DNA of 64,000 nucleotides from Caecibacteroides pullorum (GTDB lineage Bacteria > Bacteroidota > Bacteroidia > Bacteroidales > Bacteroidaceae), in assembly GCF_019239235.1 (NCBI RefSeq), contig NZ_JAAZTS010000004.1:1-64000 (forward strand), in the 5' to 3' direction. The stretch's first letter is position 1. Every line of letters begins with the position of its first letter. The notes beneath the pieces are model-generated. The model worked only from the letters and a program-made list of their open reading frames with translations, was not told where the DNA came from and made no database searches. The position numbers and the translations under genes were made by a program. This document shows positions 19,001 to 29,302 of this stretch, piece by piece.

Positions 19001-19480
19001 ATGAATCACGAAAACAACGTTACCACCGCCTCAGGAAAGACGGACAACATGCCCAAAGACTATATCTACTGTCCTGCCGCCGACGGGGCCTGTCCCCGCG
19101 CTCCGCAATGCCTGCGCGCCATCGCCTATCGTCAGCTGACGGCAACAGAGGCTTCGGCCAAGCCTGGCCCCATCCGCATTGTGCACCCTGCCTGCGTCGC
19201 CCATGCACAGAAGGGATGCGATTACTACCGCGACAGCACGCCCGTGCGCTTCGCCCAAGGCATGACGAAGCTGTTCGACGAGATCCCCCACCGACTGGAG
19301 GCAGACATCAGACGGCGCATCATGGCCTGCTTCTCTTGCCGGAGCTATTACTTCCAAAGCCGGAAGGGCGAACGACTCATCACGCCCAAGGAGCAACAGG
19401 CCATAGCCAACGTCTTCCGCCAGGCAGGGCTGAAAGCCGAACCGGAGTTCGATAACTACGTCGAGGAAACTTATTGGTAA
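19001..19480 (+). CDS. DUF6078-like cysteine-rich protein
   Basis: 159 aa with many cysteines: YCPAADGACPRAPQCLR near the N-terminus, HPACVAHAQKGCDYY near 65 and MACFSCRSYYFQSRKG near 108, suggesting metal binding. The start at 19001 is preferred because an upstream in-frame ATG (18944) falls inside the promoter. Assigned to DUF6078 from recall of its pattern; function unknown. The dyad array A begins just after its stop. Confidence 0.7.
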   Translation: MNHENNVTTASGKTDNMPKDYIYCPAADGACPRAPQCLRAIAYRQLTATEASAKPGPIRIVHPACVAHAQKGCDYYRDSTPVRFAQGMTKLFDEIPHRLEADIRRRIMACFSCRSYYFQSRKGERLITPKEQQAIANVFRQAGLKAEPEFDNYVEETYW

Positions 19481-19492
19481 TCAGCCACCAAG

Positions 19493-19641
19493 CAGTTTAT
19501 TTCAGTTTACTAAAAATAAACTGCCAGTTTAACCGTAATAAACTGAGAGTTTAAAGCTATTAAACTGACAGTTTAAACGGAGTAAACTGACGGTTTAAAG
19601 GCTTTGAACCGAGAGTACACAGACGATAAACGGAGACCATC
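19493..19641. repeat. 22-bp-period dyad array A (DUF6078-HD gap)
   Basis: Four good 15-bp dyads at 19517, 19539, 19561 and 19583 (TAAACTGnCAGTTTA and close variants) are separated by 7-base spacers that are not conserved, giving an exact 22-base period. Decayed units in phase lie at 19495, 19605 and 19627. An extra CAGTTTA half-site at 19493 is 10 bases before the one at 19503. Confidence 0.9.
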
Positions 19642-19683
19642 TGCCCATCGTCCCATCCAATCCTCACCCTAAAAACAGAAATC

Positions 19684-20913
19684 ATGAGCTACGAACGCAA
19701 AATCATCAACGACCCCGTCTTCGGGTTCATCAACATACCGAAGGGACTGCTCTACGACCTCGTGTGCCATCCACTGCTACAACGCCTGACGCGCATCCGC
19801 CAGCTGGGCCTATCGTCCGTGGTCTATCCCGGCGCCCAACATACACGCTTCCAGCACTCGCTCGGCGCCTTCTACCTGATGACCGAGGCCATCCAGCACC
19901 TGACGGCCAAGGGCAACTTCATCTTCGACAGCGAGGCGGAAGCCGTCAAGGCCGCCATCCTGATGCACGACATCGGCCACGGGCCCTTCTCGCACGTGCT
20001 GGAAGACACCATCGTACGCGGCGTCTCCCACGAAGACATCTCCCTGCTGCTGATGGAGCGCATCAACCGCGAGATGAACGGGCAGCTGACGCTGGCCATC
20101 CAGATATTCAAGGATGAGTATCCCAAACGCTTCCTCCACCAGCTGGTCAGCGGCCAGCTCGACATGGACCGCCTGGACTACCTGCGGCGCGACAGCTTCT
20201 ACACGGGCGTCACCGAGGGAAACATCGGCTCGGCGCGCATCATCAAGATGCTCGATGTCAAGGACGACCACCTCGTCGTCGAGGAAAAAGGCATCTACTC
20301 CATCGAGAACTTCCTCATGGCCCGCCGTCTGATGTATTGGCAGGTATATCTGCACAAGGCCTCCGTGGCCTACGAGCGGATGCTCATCGCCGCCCTGCTC
20401 CGTGCCAAGGAGCTGGCCGCCAAGGGCGAAGACCTCTTCGCCTCGCCCGCCCTGCGCTTCTTCCTCTACAACGACGTGGACCGTACGCGCTTCTACGACG
20501 ACCCGGCCTGCCTGGAGAACTTCATCCGCCTGGACGACAACGACATCTGGACAGCTCTCAAGGTATGGAGCGACCATCCCGACAAGGTCCTGTCTACGCT
20601 AAGTACGGGCATGGTGGACCGCCGCCTGTTCAAGGTGGAAATCTCTACCGAACCCGCCACCGAGGAGCGCAAGCAGGAACTGACGGCACAGATAGCTGCC
20701 GCGCTGGACGTGACGCCTGCCGAAGCCGCCTGGTTCGTCTCCGTCCCCCGCATCGAAAAGAACATGTACAACCCTGCCGACGACAGCATCGACATTCTCT
20801 ACAAGGACGGCACCACGAAGAACATCGCCGATGCATCGGACATGCTCAACATCCAGCTGCTCTCGAAGAAGGTAAAAAAATACTACCTTTGCTACCTGAG
20901 GCTGCATAGATAA
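19684..20913 (+). CDS. HD domain phosphohydrolase (dNTPase-like)
   Basis: 409 aa with the HD-domain metal site: H53 in AQHTRFQHS, H95-D96 in LMHDIGHGPFSH, and a later aspartate near DMDRLDYLRRD (about 160). This matches the SAMHD1/dGTPase-like YdhJ group in Bacteroidetes. Substrate not determinable. Precedes lpxD by 85 bases. Confidence 0.9.
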   Translation: MSYERKIINDPVFGFINIPKGLLYDLVCHPLLQRLTRIRQLGLSSVVYPGAQHTRFQHSLGAFYLMTEAIQHLTAKGNFIFDSEAEAVKAAILMHDIGHGPFSHVLEDTIVRGVSHEDISLLLMERINREMNGQLTLAIQIFKDEYPKRFLHQLVSGQLDMDRLDYLRRDSFYTGVTEGNIGSARIIKMLDVKDDHLVVEEKGIYSIENFLMARRLMYWQVYLHKASVAYERMLIAALLRAKELAAKGEDLFASPALRFFLYNDVDRTRFYDDPACLENFIRLDDNDIWTALKVWSDHPDKVLSTLSTGMVDRRLFKVEISTEPATEERKQELTAQIAAALDVTPAEAAWFVSVPRIEKNMYNPADDSIDILYKDGTTKNIADASDMLNIQLLSKKVKKYYLCYLRLHR

Positions 20914-20998
20914 GTATAAAATATTCACCCAAGGACAAGGAAATATAAAAAAAAAGTCCGTTATTTGTGTTTTGAAAACCATTTAGCAAGAAACAGAC

Positions 20999-22039
20999 AT
21001 GGAATTTTCAGCCAAACAAATAGCTGCCTATATACAGGGAGAAATCGTAGGAGACGAAAATGCGACCGTGCATACCTTCGCCAAAATTGAAGAAGGAATC
21101 CCGGGCGCCATCTCTTTTCTGTCCAATCCGAAGTACACTCCCTATATCTACGAGTCGAAGGCCAGCATCATCTTGGTGAACAAGGACTTCGAACCCGAGC
21201 ATGAAATAAAAGCCACCCTTATCAAGGTGGATAACGCTTATGAGAGCCTTGCCAAGCTACTTACGCTCTACGAACAGAGCAAACCGCAACTGAAGGGTAT
21301 CGACCCGTTGGCCTACGTAGCCCCCACAGCCAAGGTGGGAGAAAACGTCTACATAGCCCCCTTTGCCTACGTAGGTGATGGAGTAGTAATCGGCGACGGC
21401 ACTGCCCTGCATCCGCATGCCACTGTCTGTGCCGGAGCCCGCGTAGGTAGTCATTGCATCCTTTATCCGGGCGCAACCGTCTATCACGACTGCCGTGTAG
21501 GCAACAACTGCATCCTGCATGCCGGATGCGTCATCGGCGCCGATGGCTTCGGATTTGCCCCGACACCCGAAGGATACGAAAAAATTCCACAAATCGGCAT
21601 CACGATTCTCGAAGACAACGTTGAGATAGGTGCCAATACTTGCGTAGACCGCGCCACCATGGGAGCCACTATCGTACACAGCGGTGTGAAGCTGGACAAC
21701 CTCGTCCAGATAGCCCACAACGACGAGATAGGTTCACACACGGTGATGGCCGCACAGGTAGGCGTCGCCGGTTCGACCAAGATAGGCGAATGGTGTATGT
21801 TTGGCGGACAAGTAGGCATCGCCGGTCACATCCATATCGGCGATAAAGTAACGTTTGGTGCCCAGTCGGGCGTGCCCAGCAGCACTGAAAGCAACCAGCG
21901 ACTGATAGGCACACCGCCTATGGAAGAAAAGCCCTATTTCAAGTCGCAGGCTATCTTCCGCAAGCTGCCCGACATGTATTTCGAGCTAAATGCGCTCCGC
22001 AAAGAATTGAATGAACTGAAACAACAATTAAAGAAATAA
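20999..22039 (+). CDS. lpxD: UDP-3-O-(3-hydroxyacyl)glucosamine N-acyltransferase
   Basis: Third step of lipid A synthesis. 346 aa: N-terminal uridine-binding domain (about 1-100), then a left-handed beta helix of hexapeptide repeats (about 100-310) with [15 protein letters not shown] and the catalytic-type histidine in [11 protein letters not shown], and a C-terminal helix ([20 protein letters not shown]). First of three lpx genes; 3 bases before lpxC/fabZ. Confidence 0.97.
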   Translation: MEFSAKQIAAYIQGEIVGDENATVHTFAKIEEGIPGAISFLSNPKYTPYIYESKASIILVNKDFEPEHEIKATLIKVDNAYESLAKLLTLYEQSKPQLKGIDPLAYVAPTAKVGENVYIAPFAYVGDGVVIGDGTALHPHATVCAGARVGSHCILYPGATVYHDCRVGNNCILHAGCVIGADGFGFAPTPEGYEKIPQIGITILEDNVEIGANTCVDRATMGATIVHSGVKLDNLVQIAHNDEIGSHTVMAAQVGVAGSTKIGEWCMFGGQVGIAGHIHIGDKVTFGAQSGVPSSTESNQRLIGTPPMEEKPYFKSQAIFRKLPDMYFELNALRKELNELKQQLKK

Positions 22040-22042
22040 TCC

Positions 22043-23428
22043 ATGTTGAAACAAAAGACTCTGAAAGACAGCTTTTCGCTCAGTGGAAAAGGCCTCCACA
22101 CAGGCCTCAACCTGACCGTAACCTTCAACCCGGCTCCTGAAAACCACGGATATAAAATCCAGCGGACCGACCTCGAAGGACAGCCCGTCATCGACGCAGT
22201 GGCCGAAAACGTGGTCGAGACGACACGTGGCACTGTACTGGCCAAAAACAATGTAAAGGTCAGCACCGTAGAACATGGCATGGCAGCCCTCTATGCTTTG
22301 GGTATAGACAACTGCCTGATACAAGTGAACGGACCTGAATTCCCTATTCTGGACGGAAGCGCCCAATATTATGTAAAAGAAATAGAACGCGTAGGATTCG
22401 AAGAGCAAAACGCCGTAAAAGACTTCTATATCATCAAGTCGAAGACGGAGTTCCGCGACGAAAAGACCGGTTCGTCCATCATCCTGTTGCCCGACGAGAG
22501 CTTCAGCCTGAACGTACTGGTTTCCTATGATTCAATCATCCTTCCCAACCAGTTTGCCACGCTGGAAGACATGGGCAAGTTCAAGGATGAAGTGGCAGCC
22601 AGCCGCACCTTCGTCTTTGTACGCGAGATTGAGCCTCTGCTTCAGGCAGGTCTCATCAAGGGAGGCGACTTGGACAACGCCATCGTCATCTACGAACGCG
22701 AAATGTCGCAGGAAAACTTCGACAAGCTGGCCGACGTGATGGGCGTGCCCCACATGGACGCCAAGCAACTGGGCTACATCAACCACAAACCACTGGTATG
22801 GCCCAACGAATGTGCCCGCCACAAGCTGCTCGACGTCATCGGCGACATGGCACTGATCGGTAAACCCATCAAAGGCCGTATCATTGCCACCCGCCCGGGT
22901 CACACCATCAACAACAAGTTTGCCCGTCAGATGCGCAAGGAAATCCGCCTGCACGAGATACAGGCTCCAACATATGACTGCAACCGTCCGCCTATCATGG
23001 ACGTGAACCGCATCCGCGAACTCCTCCCCCACCGCTATCCCATGCAGCTGGTAGACAAGGTCATCGAGATTGGTGCCAACTACATCGTAGGCGTGAAGAA
23101 CGTCACAGCCAACGAACCATTCTTTGTCGGCCACTTTCCGCAAGAACCAGTCATGCCAGGTGTACTCCAGATCGAAGCCATGGCACAGACAGGCGGCCTG
23201 CTGGTGCTGAACTCCGTCGACGAACCTGAACGCTATTCTACCTACTTCTTAAAGATAGACGGCGTGAAGTTCCGCCAGAAGGTAGTGCCAGGCGACACAC
23301 TGATATTCCGTGTAGAACTGTTGGCTCCTATCCGCCGCGGCGTATCCACCATGAAAGGATACGTATTCGTAGGTGAGAAAGTAGTCTGCGAAGCTGAGTT
23401 CATGGCACAGATAGTAAAGAACAAATAA
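22043..23428 (+). CDS. lpxC-fabZ: bifunctional UDP-3-O-acyl-GlcNAc deacetylase / 3-hydroxyacyl-ACP dehydratase
   Basis: 461-aa fusion typical of Bacteroidetes. The LpxC part (about 1-300) has VSTVEHGMAALYALGI and the zinc region NECARHKLLDVIGDMAL. The FabZ part (about 315-461) has LLPHRYPMQLVDKV and the catalytic GHFPQEPVMPGVLQIEAMAQ. It joins the committed step of lipid A synthesis with fatty-acid dehydration, which share 3-hydroxyacyl-ACP. A heptamer-repeat hairpin follows. Confidence 0.97.
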   Translation: MLKQKTLKDSFSLSGKGLHTGLNLTVTFNPAPENHGYKIQRTDLEGQPVIDAVAENVVETTRGTVLAKNNVKVSTVEHGMAALYALGIDNCLIQVNGPEFPILDGSAQYYVKEIERVGFEEQNAVKDFYIIKSKTEFRDEKTGSSIILLPDESFSLNVLVSYDSIILPNQFATLEDMGKFKDEVAASRTFVFVREIEPLLQAGLIKGGDLDNAIVIYEREMSQENFDKLADVMGVPHMDAKQLGYINHKPLVWPNECARHKLLDVIGDMALIGKPIKGRIIATRPGHTINNKFARQMRKEIRLHEIQAPTYDCNRPPIMDVNRIRELLPHRYPMQLVDKVIEIGANYIVGVKNVTANEPFFVGHFPQEPVMPGVLQIEAMAQTGGLLVLNSVDEPERYSTYFLKIDGVKFRQKVVPGDTLIFRVELLAPIRRGVSTMKGYVFVGEKVVCEAEFMAQIVKNK

Positions 23429-23435
23429 AATTAAT

Positions 23436-23522
23436 AATGAAGAATGAAGAATGAAGAATTTCTTTGGAACACGCCTCATTGTGCAGCCTGAATTCTTCAT
23501 TCTTCATTCTTAATTCTTCATT
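23436..23522. repeat. heptamer-repeat hairpin between lpxC/fabZ and lpxA
   Basis: Three AATGAAG heptamers (23436-23460) face their complement (23491-23522); 21 bases pair perfectly (23440-23460 with 23491-23511). It lies inside the lpx operon, just before the lpxA start. Confidence 0.85.
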
Positions 23523-23528
23523 TATATT

Positions 23529-24305
23529 ATGATCAGTCCCTTAGCATACATCCATCCCGAAGCGAAGATCGGCGAGAACGTGGAAATCGCTCCTTTTGTC
23601 TTCATTGACAAGAATGTAGTCATCGGTGACAACAACAAGATAATGGCCCACGCCAGTATCCTGTATGGTAGCCGCATCGGAAACGGTAACACCATTTTTC
23701 CCGGCGCTGTCATCGGTGCTATTCCGCAAGACCTGAAGTTCAGGGGCGAAGAAACAACTGCCGAGATAGGTGACAATAATACCATCCGCGAAAATGTGAC
23801 CATCAACCGTGGCACAGCAGCCAAAGGACGTACCATTGTAGGTAGCAATAACTTGTTGATGGAAGGGGTCCACGTAGCCCACGATGCTCTAATCGGTAGC
23901 GGTTGTATCATTGGAAACTCCACGAAAATGGCTGGAGAAATCGTTATTGACGACAACTCCATCATTAGCGCCAACGTCCTGATGCACCAGTTCTGTCGCG
24001 TAGGCGGCTATGGTATGATTCAAGGAGGATGCCGCTTCAGCAAAGATATCCCGCCCTACATCATCGCCGGACGTGAACCGATCTGTTATGCAGGCCTCAA
24101 TATTGTAGGACTGCGCCGTCGCGGTTTCTCCAACGAGACCATCGAGGCCATCCACAATGCCTACCGCCTCATTTACCAAAGCGGCCTCAACACGACCGAT
24201 GCCCTGAACAAAATAGAAGCGGAGATGGAAATGACACCCGAAATACGTTACATCGTCGACTTCATACGAAGTTCAGAACGTGGTATTATTCCTGGAGGAA
24301 AATAA
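23529..24305 (+). CDS. lpxA: acyl-ACP--UDP-N-acetylglucosamine O-acyltransferase
   Basis: First enzyme of lipid A synthesis. 258 aa, normal length, a left-handed beta helix (SPLAYIHPEAKIGENVEIAP) with the family's catalytic-histidine segment VHVAHDALIGSGC near residue 118 and the C-terminal helical domain (RRRGFSNETIEAIHNAYRLI). Its position after lpxD and lpxC/fabZ is the standard Bacteroidales order. Confidence 0.97.
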   Translation: MISPLAYIHPEAKIGENVEIAPFVFIDKNVVIGDNNKIMAHASILYGSRIGNGNTIFPGAVIGAIPQDLKFRGEETTAEIGDNNTIRENVTINRGTAAKGRTIVGSNNLLMEGVHVAHDALIGSGCIIGNSTKMAGEIVIDDNSIISANVLMHQFCRVGGYGMIQGGCRFSKDIPPYIIAGREPICYAGLNIVGLRRRGFSNETIEAIHNAYRLIYQSGLNTTDALNKIEAEMEMTPEIRYIVDFIRSSERGIIPGGK

Positions 24306-24342
24306 TAAACTAACAAACTCTAGTAACCAACAAACTCAAACT

Positions 24343-24906
24343 ATGATTTATAGATTTACCCTTATCTCTGACGAATCGGACGATTTTGTCAGAGAAATAC
24401 AAATCGATCCGGAAGCCACTTTCTATGACTTCCACAAGGCTATTCTCCAATCTGTTGGATATACAGATGACCAGATGACATCCTTCTTCATCTGTGATGA
24501 AGATTGGGAAAAGGAGAAAGAAGTGACCTTGGAAGAAATGGACGACAACTCCGAAATAGACAGCTGGGTGATGAAAGAAACCCGCATCGACGAATTGGTA
24601 GAAGACGAAAAACAAAAGTTGCTCTACGTGTTCGATTACATGACTGAACGCTGTTTCTTCATCGAGCTTAGTGAAATCATCACCGGCAAGCACATGAAGG
24701 GTGCCAAATGTACCAAGAAAGAAGGCGATGCTCCCAAACAGACGGTAGACTTCGCTGAATTCGAAGCCAAGAACAATGCGGCCCTTGACCTCGACGAAAA
24801 CTTCTACGGCGACGAAGACTTCGATATGGACGACTTCGACAAAGACGGCTTCGGCGGTTTCGACGAGGGTAGCGGCGGCAATCCTTACGACGAAGACAGA
24901 TACTAA
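24343..24906 (+). CDS. pRiA4b ORF-3-like family protein
   Basis: 187 aa. The beta-grasp-type start MIYRFTLISDESDDFVREIQ and FICDEDWEKEKEVTL match the pRiA4b ORF-3 (IS1096 passenger-like) family. The C-terminal about 40 residues are acidic, with repeated DED/DMDDFD motifs. Starts at 24343; an earlier in-frame ATG overlaps lpxA. Despite the family name there is no sign of a plasmid or transposon here. Function unknown. Confidence 0.8.
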   Translation: MIYRFTLISDESDDFVREIQIDPEATFYDFHKAILQSVGYTDDQMTSFFICDEDWEKEKEVTLEEMDDNSEIDSWVMKETRIDELVEDEKQKLLYVFDYMTERCFFIELSEIITGKHMKGAKCTKKEGDAPKQTVDFAEFEAKNNAALDLDENFYGDEDFDMDDFDKDGFGGFDEGSGGNPYDEDRY

Positions 24907-24910
24907 ATGC

Positions 24911-25001
24911 AATGAAGAATGAAGAATTTCCTCTTTGCGGATGAATGAAGAATTCATCCCATTGCCCCAAATTCTTCATTCTTCATTTTTAATTCTTCAT
25001 T
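24911..25001. repeat. heptamer-repeat hairpin upstream of miaA
   Basis: Arms 24911-24928 and 24970-24987 (AATGAAGAATGAAGAATT and its complement) pair perfectly over 18 bases. A third copy of the motif lies at 24943-24956. Confidence 0.85.
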
Positions 25002-25006
25002 CCCCC

Positions 25007-25900
25007 TTGACTCTCCTCGTACTCATAGGCCCCACCGGCGTAGGCAAGACGGAACTGAGCCTGCGACTGGCAGAAGCGTTCGACACATGTATTGTGTCGG
25101 CCGACTCACGTCAATTGTACGCAGAGCTGAAGATAGGTACCGCCGCCCCAACCGAAGAACAGCTCCGACGGGTGAAGCACTACATGGTGGGCACGCTGGG
25201 CTTGACCGATTACTACAGCGCCGCCCAATACGAAGCGGAAGTCATGAAACTTCTTGAACAGCTGTTCAAAGAAAAAGAAGTCGTCGTACTGACCGGCGGT
25301 TCCATGATGTATGTGGATGCCGTCTGCAAAGGCATCGACGACATCCCTACCATAGACAATGAGACGCGCGCACTGATGCTCCACCGCTACGAAGAGGAAG
25401 GCCTTGACCGCCTCTGCGCCGAACTCCGCCTGCTTGATCCCGAGTACTACCAGATAGTTGACCTGAAAAACCCCAAGCGTGTCATCCATGCCCTCGAAAT
25501 CTGCTACATGACGGGGAAAACCTACACATCCTTCCGCACCCAGCAGATCAAGCCCCGCCCCTTCCGTATCGTCAAGGTGGGACTGACCCGCGACCGCGAG
25601 GAACTCTACGACCGCATCAACCGCCGCGTGGATCAGATGATGGCCGACGGCCTGCTGGAAGAAGTCCGCCGCGTCTATCCGCACAAAGACTACAACTCAT
25701 TGAACACCGTGGGCTACAAGGAACTCTTCAAATACCTGGACGGTGAGTGGACACTGGACTTTGCCGTGGAGAAAATCAAACAAAATTCCCGCATCTACTC
25801 CCGCAAGCAAATGACCTGGTTCAAGCGCGACACTGACATCCGTTGGTTCCACCCCGAACAAGAAACGGAGATACTGGCGTACCTCCGTTCTCAAATGTAG
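25007..25900 (+). CDS. miaA: tRNA dimethylallyltransferase
   Basis: Adds dimethylallyl to A37 of tRNAs reading UNN codons. P-loop [12 protein letters not shown] near the N-terminus, then [18 protein letters not shown] and [16 protein letters not shown]. The TTG at 25007 gives 297 aa starting [11 protein letters not shown], as in relatives. ATGs at 24935 and 24941 would add about 24 residues translated from the heptamer repeat ([15 protein letters not shown]), which looks spurious, but the start is not settled. Confidence 0.93.
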   Translation: MTLLVLIGPTGVGKTELSLRLAEAFDTCIVSADSRQLYAELKIGTAAPTEEQLRRVKHYMVGTLGLTDYYSAAQYEAEVMKLLEQLFKEKEVVVLTGGSMMYVDAVCKGIDDIPTIDNETRALMLHRYEEEGLDRLCAELRLLDPEYYQIVDLKNPKRVIHALEICYMTGKTYTSFRTQQIKPRPFRIVKVGLTRDREELYDRINRRVDQMMADGLLEEVRRVYPHKDYNSLNTVGYKELFKYLDGEWTLDFAVEKIKQNSRIYSRKQMTWFKRDTDIRWFHPEQETEILAYLRSQM

Positions 25901-25963
25901 TTATTAGAGAGATAAAAAATAAGTTAACTCACATTATCCTACTTGCTGAATATCTACTACCAT

Positions 25964-28900
25964 TTATTCAGCATACTGGTGTTGTGGATACTCATAATGA
26001 GGATCGATACTAGAGTAATACTTATTACTAGCACTATATTCCCCCCATAACGTAAAATTATTTTTATTTTTTATCTCATGCATTCTATTTCTAAACTTAA
26101 CTAATGTAATATAGTTATCCTGAGCCTCCACACTACTCTGATCTGAGAACATTTTTGACAAATCAAGAGTGGTGATTTTATTGTTTTTACAAGACAAAGT
26201 CCCTAAACTATAATTACTCGGAATCTCAATGGATGTTAATAGATTATTATCACAATATATTCTACTAAGTTCATTAAATGTAGAAACATTCAAAGTTGTC
26301 AATTGATTCCAACCGCAAGAAAGTGTCTGCAATGACTTACACTGATTTATATCTAAAGAAGCCAATTGGTTACCTGCACAATACAAATCATACAGCAAAG
26401 GTAATTCACCTAACTTCAATGATGTCAATCGATTATCATTACAATAAAGCTGTTCCAATTTATTACATGATGAAACATCCAACGCTGTTAATTCACAAGA
26501 ATTACAATATAATGCCTTCAATTCAGTACAGCCTGTTAAGGAAATCTTGTTTAATGCCATTCTATCATTTGATTGATTAATATCAATTTCCTTCAATCTC
26601 GAACAGCCTGAAACATCAAGTTCTTTTAAATTAATATTATTCGTATTATTAATATATTCCAATGCAGTACATCCAGATAAATTTAATGTTTCCATATGTT
26701 CATAAATATAAAAAGATCCGGCTAAACTTACACATCCCGACAGATTGGTATTTTTCCCATAATTAAATGGAATTCCTAATCCCCATTTATTTGTATAATT
26801 CTTGCAACCGGCAAGGTTTACATAATCTATGGAGCTTGTTCCGTTTACAGAGCTTGATCTTGAATCATCCTCAATGCATTTTAAGCGCATTAGTCCGGAC
26901 ACATCCAAACTTTTCAAATGCACACCGTTTATCTCCAAAGTGGTAAGACTATCCAATCTTTGCAAATTGATATTCTCTACCTTTTCAGAAAATTCAGGGA
27001 AAGTCAGTTTTGTCACTCTCATATTACCATCTAAAACAGATGTTGTTACATTGGCCCATTCACTGATTGGTTTATCCGTACACCAATTCGCTCTGGCATC
27101 AGCATCCCAATTATCTCCATCAGCTTGATAATAATAATCTATCAAGGCTTCTCTATCCATTTCTGCTCCGGTCGTAAACTCACATACGTTACCATAGTAA
27201 TATTTCTCTCCATATTTAAAGCCTAAGGTAAATTGATAAACCATTTCTGGATCAAGATTATATATACCTAAGGTAAGATTGCCTTCCTGATCCAATGGCT
27301 TCGGAAAAGAGTACTCACTAAAGGTTGCAAATTCTACAGCAGGGTCAGATGGGATAAATTCAGAATTGTCCTTTTTACGATAAAAGACCCCATATTGTAT
27401 ACCTTGCTTTTTCAAATTGTTATATCCATTAAATTTACCAGTAACTTTTACTCCACCAAATACCCCATCCATATGTTTTACAGAATTTGTCGTAATGCTG
27501 AAATAACGTTGTTTCTTATACTTATCAGAAGATACTAACTCACACATATGTCCTAGACCAAAGTAGCCATATTCACGTTTCTCAACATTTCCAACAGCAT
27601 CTCCATGAGTTACTCCATTAAACAGATAACCAAAATATTCTTTGGACATCTGTACATTATTAGTGACACTAGTCTTACATTTATAACCACAGAAACTTGG
27701 AGTAATATGTTTTCCCAACTCATAACTCCAACAATAATTTCCATATATAAAATAAGTAGAAGGCCATTGATAATTATCAAAATATTCAGGCTTAATAAAA
27801 TAAGAATCTAAAAATTTATATCGTGTTATTATACCACCACCGATAGTATTTCTAAAAATCACACAATCCAAATTAGGCAAAACACTATTTCCATATCTGT
27901 CAATACTATCTTGTTGTATATCATCGCATTGAATACCAAATCCTCCTTGTATATTACCAGCGCCATGAGCACTGGAAATAAGAATTGTACTATATTTTTC
28001 TAATCTATTCAACACAAAAATATCCTTGTAAGACTTTTCCATTTTAGCATTAATCGGAGATTTTTCTATTATTTCACAAATATCCTCAAATTCATCATCT
28101 AAATCATCACCATACCATCCCCACTCCGTTCCTTGTAAATATAGCACAGGCCCAGAGACAGCCAATGTTTCTCCTCCCACATAAGCTACGTCATATATTG
28201 TAGATTCATATGACACCTCTTCTGTTACGGTTTTAGTATCAGCCACGGCAGTTGAATCCTCCACATAGTCAAAAGATACCATAGACTGTAAACCATTTGA
28301 ATAAGTTATAGTTACATAATCTTTGCTATCATCGTATTCTATATCAGAAACGTAAGATTGTTGTTCAAGCCATGAAATAAGTCCATCCTTCACAAGCTCC
28401 ACATCATTTTGGGAATCTTCCATCAAAGTCGAAATATAATTTCGAATTGTTTGCAAATATTCTTCCAACATCTCTCCCTCATTCAAAACAGGTACTTCAG
28501 GCATTTTCAAAATTACACCTCTTTTTATTTGGCAATCCGAGATTGTTTTTTGGAAATATACGTTATCTCCCATACTATATGATACTGAAATTTGTGAATA
28601 TTTACCTACCGGCAATGGTATATAGAACGTTTTATCTGATACTTCCTTTGCATCAACATTCACGGCTACTGTATTCAAGCCTTCTTCACTAATTGTAAGA
28701 ATTGCATTTTCCCCCTTTATATCTGTTACTATAGCCTGACCGGAAATTCCTTTTGCATTCTCACCTTCTGAACTGATTATAAGTTTTGAGGAACCAACCG
28801 GAACACCTTTTAAAGTCAATTTCATTAATCCACAAAGATGCTTGAACAGAAAATTTCCATTTTCCTGTTTCACCCCTATCATAGGGGCATTACTACATTC

Positions 28901-29287
28901 TGTATACTCATATTCCGATGGAAGAGTAAAAGATAGTTTGTCGTCAATCAATGATGCTTCCATTCTATAAGGATAATAAGCTGCAATCGGTTGCTCATCA
29001 TCTTCAAGTGTTCCATTAAAAGAAGCTATCGAACCGTCATCTGACATTTCGTTATACTTAAAACATGCATTAACAGTACGTTTATTCCCCCAAACACCTA
29101 TTTGATCATTCTTCACCCATATCACACGATTTTCATTGTCAACAGCTGTACGGGTATCACTTCCATTCTCTATCTCTACTTTCAGTGTATAATTACCTTT
29201 TATACTTCCATTGCCTGAGAATTCCTCTTTTGTACACCCAGTAATCGCAATGAAAGCTACTATTGCATAGTAACCAATCTTCCTCAT
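25964..29287 (-). CDS. surface lipoprotein with fimbrillin-like, caspase-like and leucine-rich-repeat regions
   Basis: 1107 aa. The lipoprotein signal has Cys18 (AITGCTKEEF; acidic residues after Cys fit surface export). Residues about 30-265 look like a fimbrillin-type beta domain. A caspase/C25-like segment follows: His441-Gly in ILISSAHGAG, Cys519 in YFIYGNYCWS, then FCGYKCKTSVTNNVQ...LFNGVTHGDA, the usual end of such folds. A cap (EALIDYYYQADGDNWD) near 735 precedes LRRs (about 770-1060) with LKELDVSGCSRLKEID. The gene is far more AT-rich than its neighbours, suggesting transfer. Protease activity is inferred. Confidence 0.75.
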   Translation of the reverse strand: MRKIGYYAIVAFIAITGCTKEEFSGNGSIKGNYTLKVEIENGSDTRTAVDNENRVIWVKNDQIGVWGNKRTVNACFKYNEMSDDGSIASFNGTLEDDEQPIAAYYPYRMEASLIDDKLSFTLPSEYEYTECSNAPMIGVKQENGNFLFKHLCGLMKLTLKGVPVGSSKLIISSEGENAKGISGQAIVTDIKGENAILTISEEGLNTVAVNVDAKEVSDKTFYIPLPVGKYSQISVSYSMGDNVYFQKTISDCQIKRGVILKMPEVPVLNEGEMLEEYLQTIRNYISTLMEDSQNDVELVKDGLISWLEQQSYVSDIEYDDSKDYVTITYSNGLQSMVSFDYVEDSTAVADTKTVTEEVSYESTIYDVAYVGGETLAVSGPVLYLQGTEWGWYGDDLDDEFEDICEIIEKSPINAKMEKSYKDIFVLNRLEKYSTILISSAHGAGNIQGGFGIQCDDIQQDSIDRYGNSVLPNLDCVIFRNTIGGGIITRYKFLDSYFIKPEYFDNYQWPSTYFIYGNYCWSYELGKHITPSFCGYKCKTSVTNNVQMSKEYFGYLFNGVTHGDAVGNVEKREYGYFGLGHMCELVSSDKYKKQRYFSITTNSVKHMDGVFGGVKVTGKFNGYNNLKKQGIQYGVFYRKKDNSEFIPSDPAVEFATFSEYSFPKPLDQEGNLTLGIYNLDPEMVYQFTLGFKYGEKYYYGNVCEFTTGAEMDREALIDYYYQADGDNWDADARANWCTDKPISEWANVTTSVLDGNMRVTKLTFPEFSEKVENINLQRLDSLTTLEINGVHLKSLDVSGLMRLKCIEDDSRSSSVNGTSSIDYVNLAGCKNYTNKWGLGIPFNYGKNTNLSGCVSLAGSFYIYEHMETLNLSGCTALEYINNTNNINLKELDVSGCSRLKEIDINQSNDRMALNKISLTGCTELKALYCNSCELTALDVSSCNKLEQLYCNDNRLTSLKLGELPLLYDLYCAGNQLASLDINQCKSLQTLSCGWNQLTTLNVSTFNELSRIYCDNNLLTSIEIPSNYSLGTLSCKNNKITTLDLSKMFSDQSSVEAQDNYITLVKFRNRMHEIKNKNNFTLWGEYSASNKYYSSIDPHYEYPQHQYAE

Positions 29288-29302
29288 AATCCACCCAATA
29301 CA

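Noticed and set aside
24343..24906. pRiA4b/IS1096-like protein as evidence of a mobile element
   Set aside because: No transposase, terminal repeats or composition shift; it sits inside a conserved lpx-miaA order.
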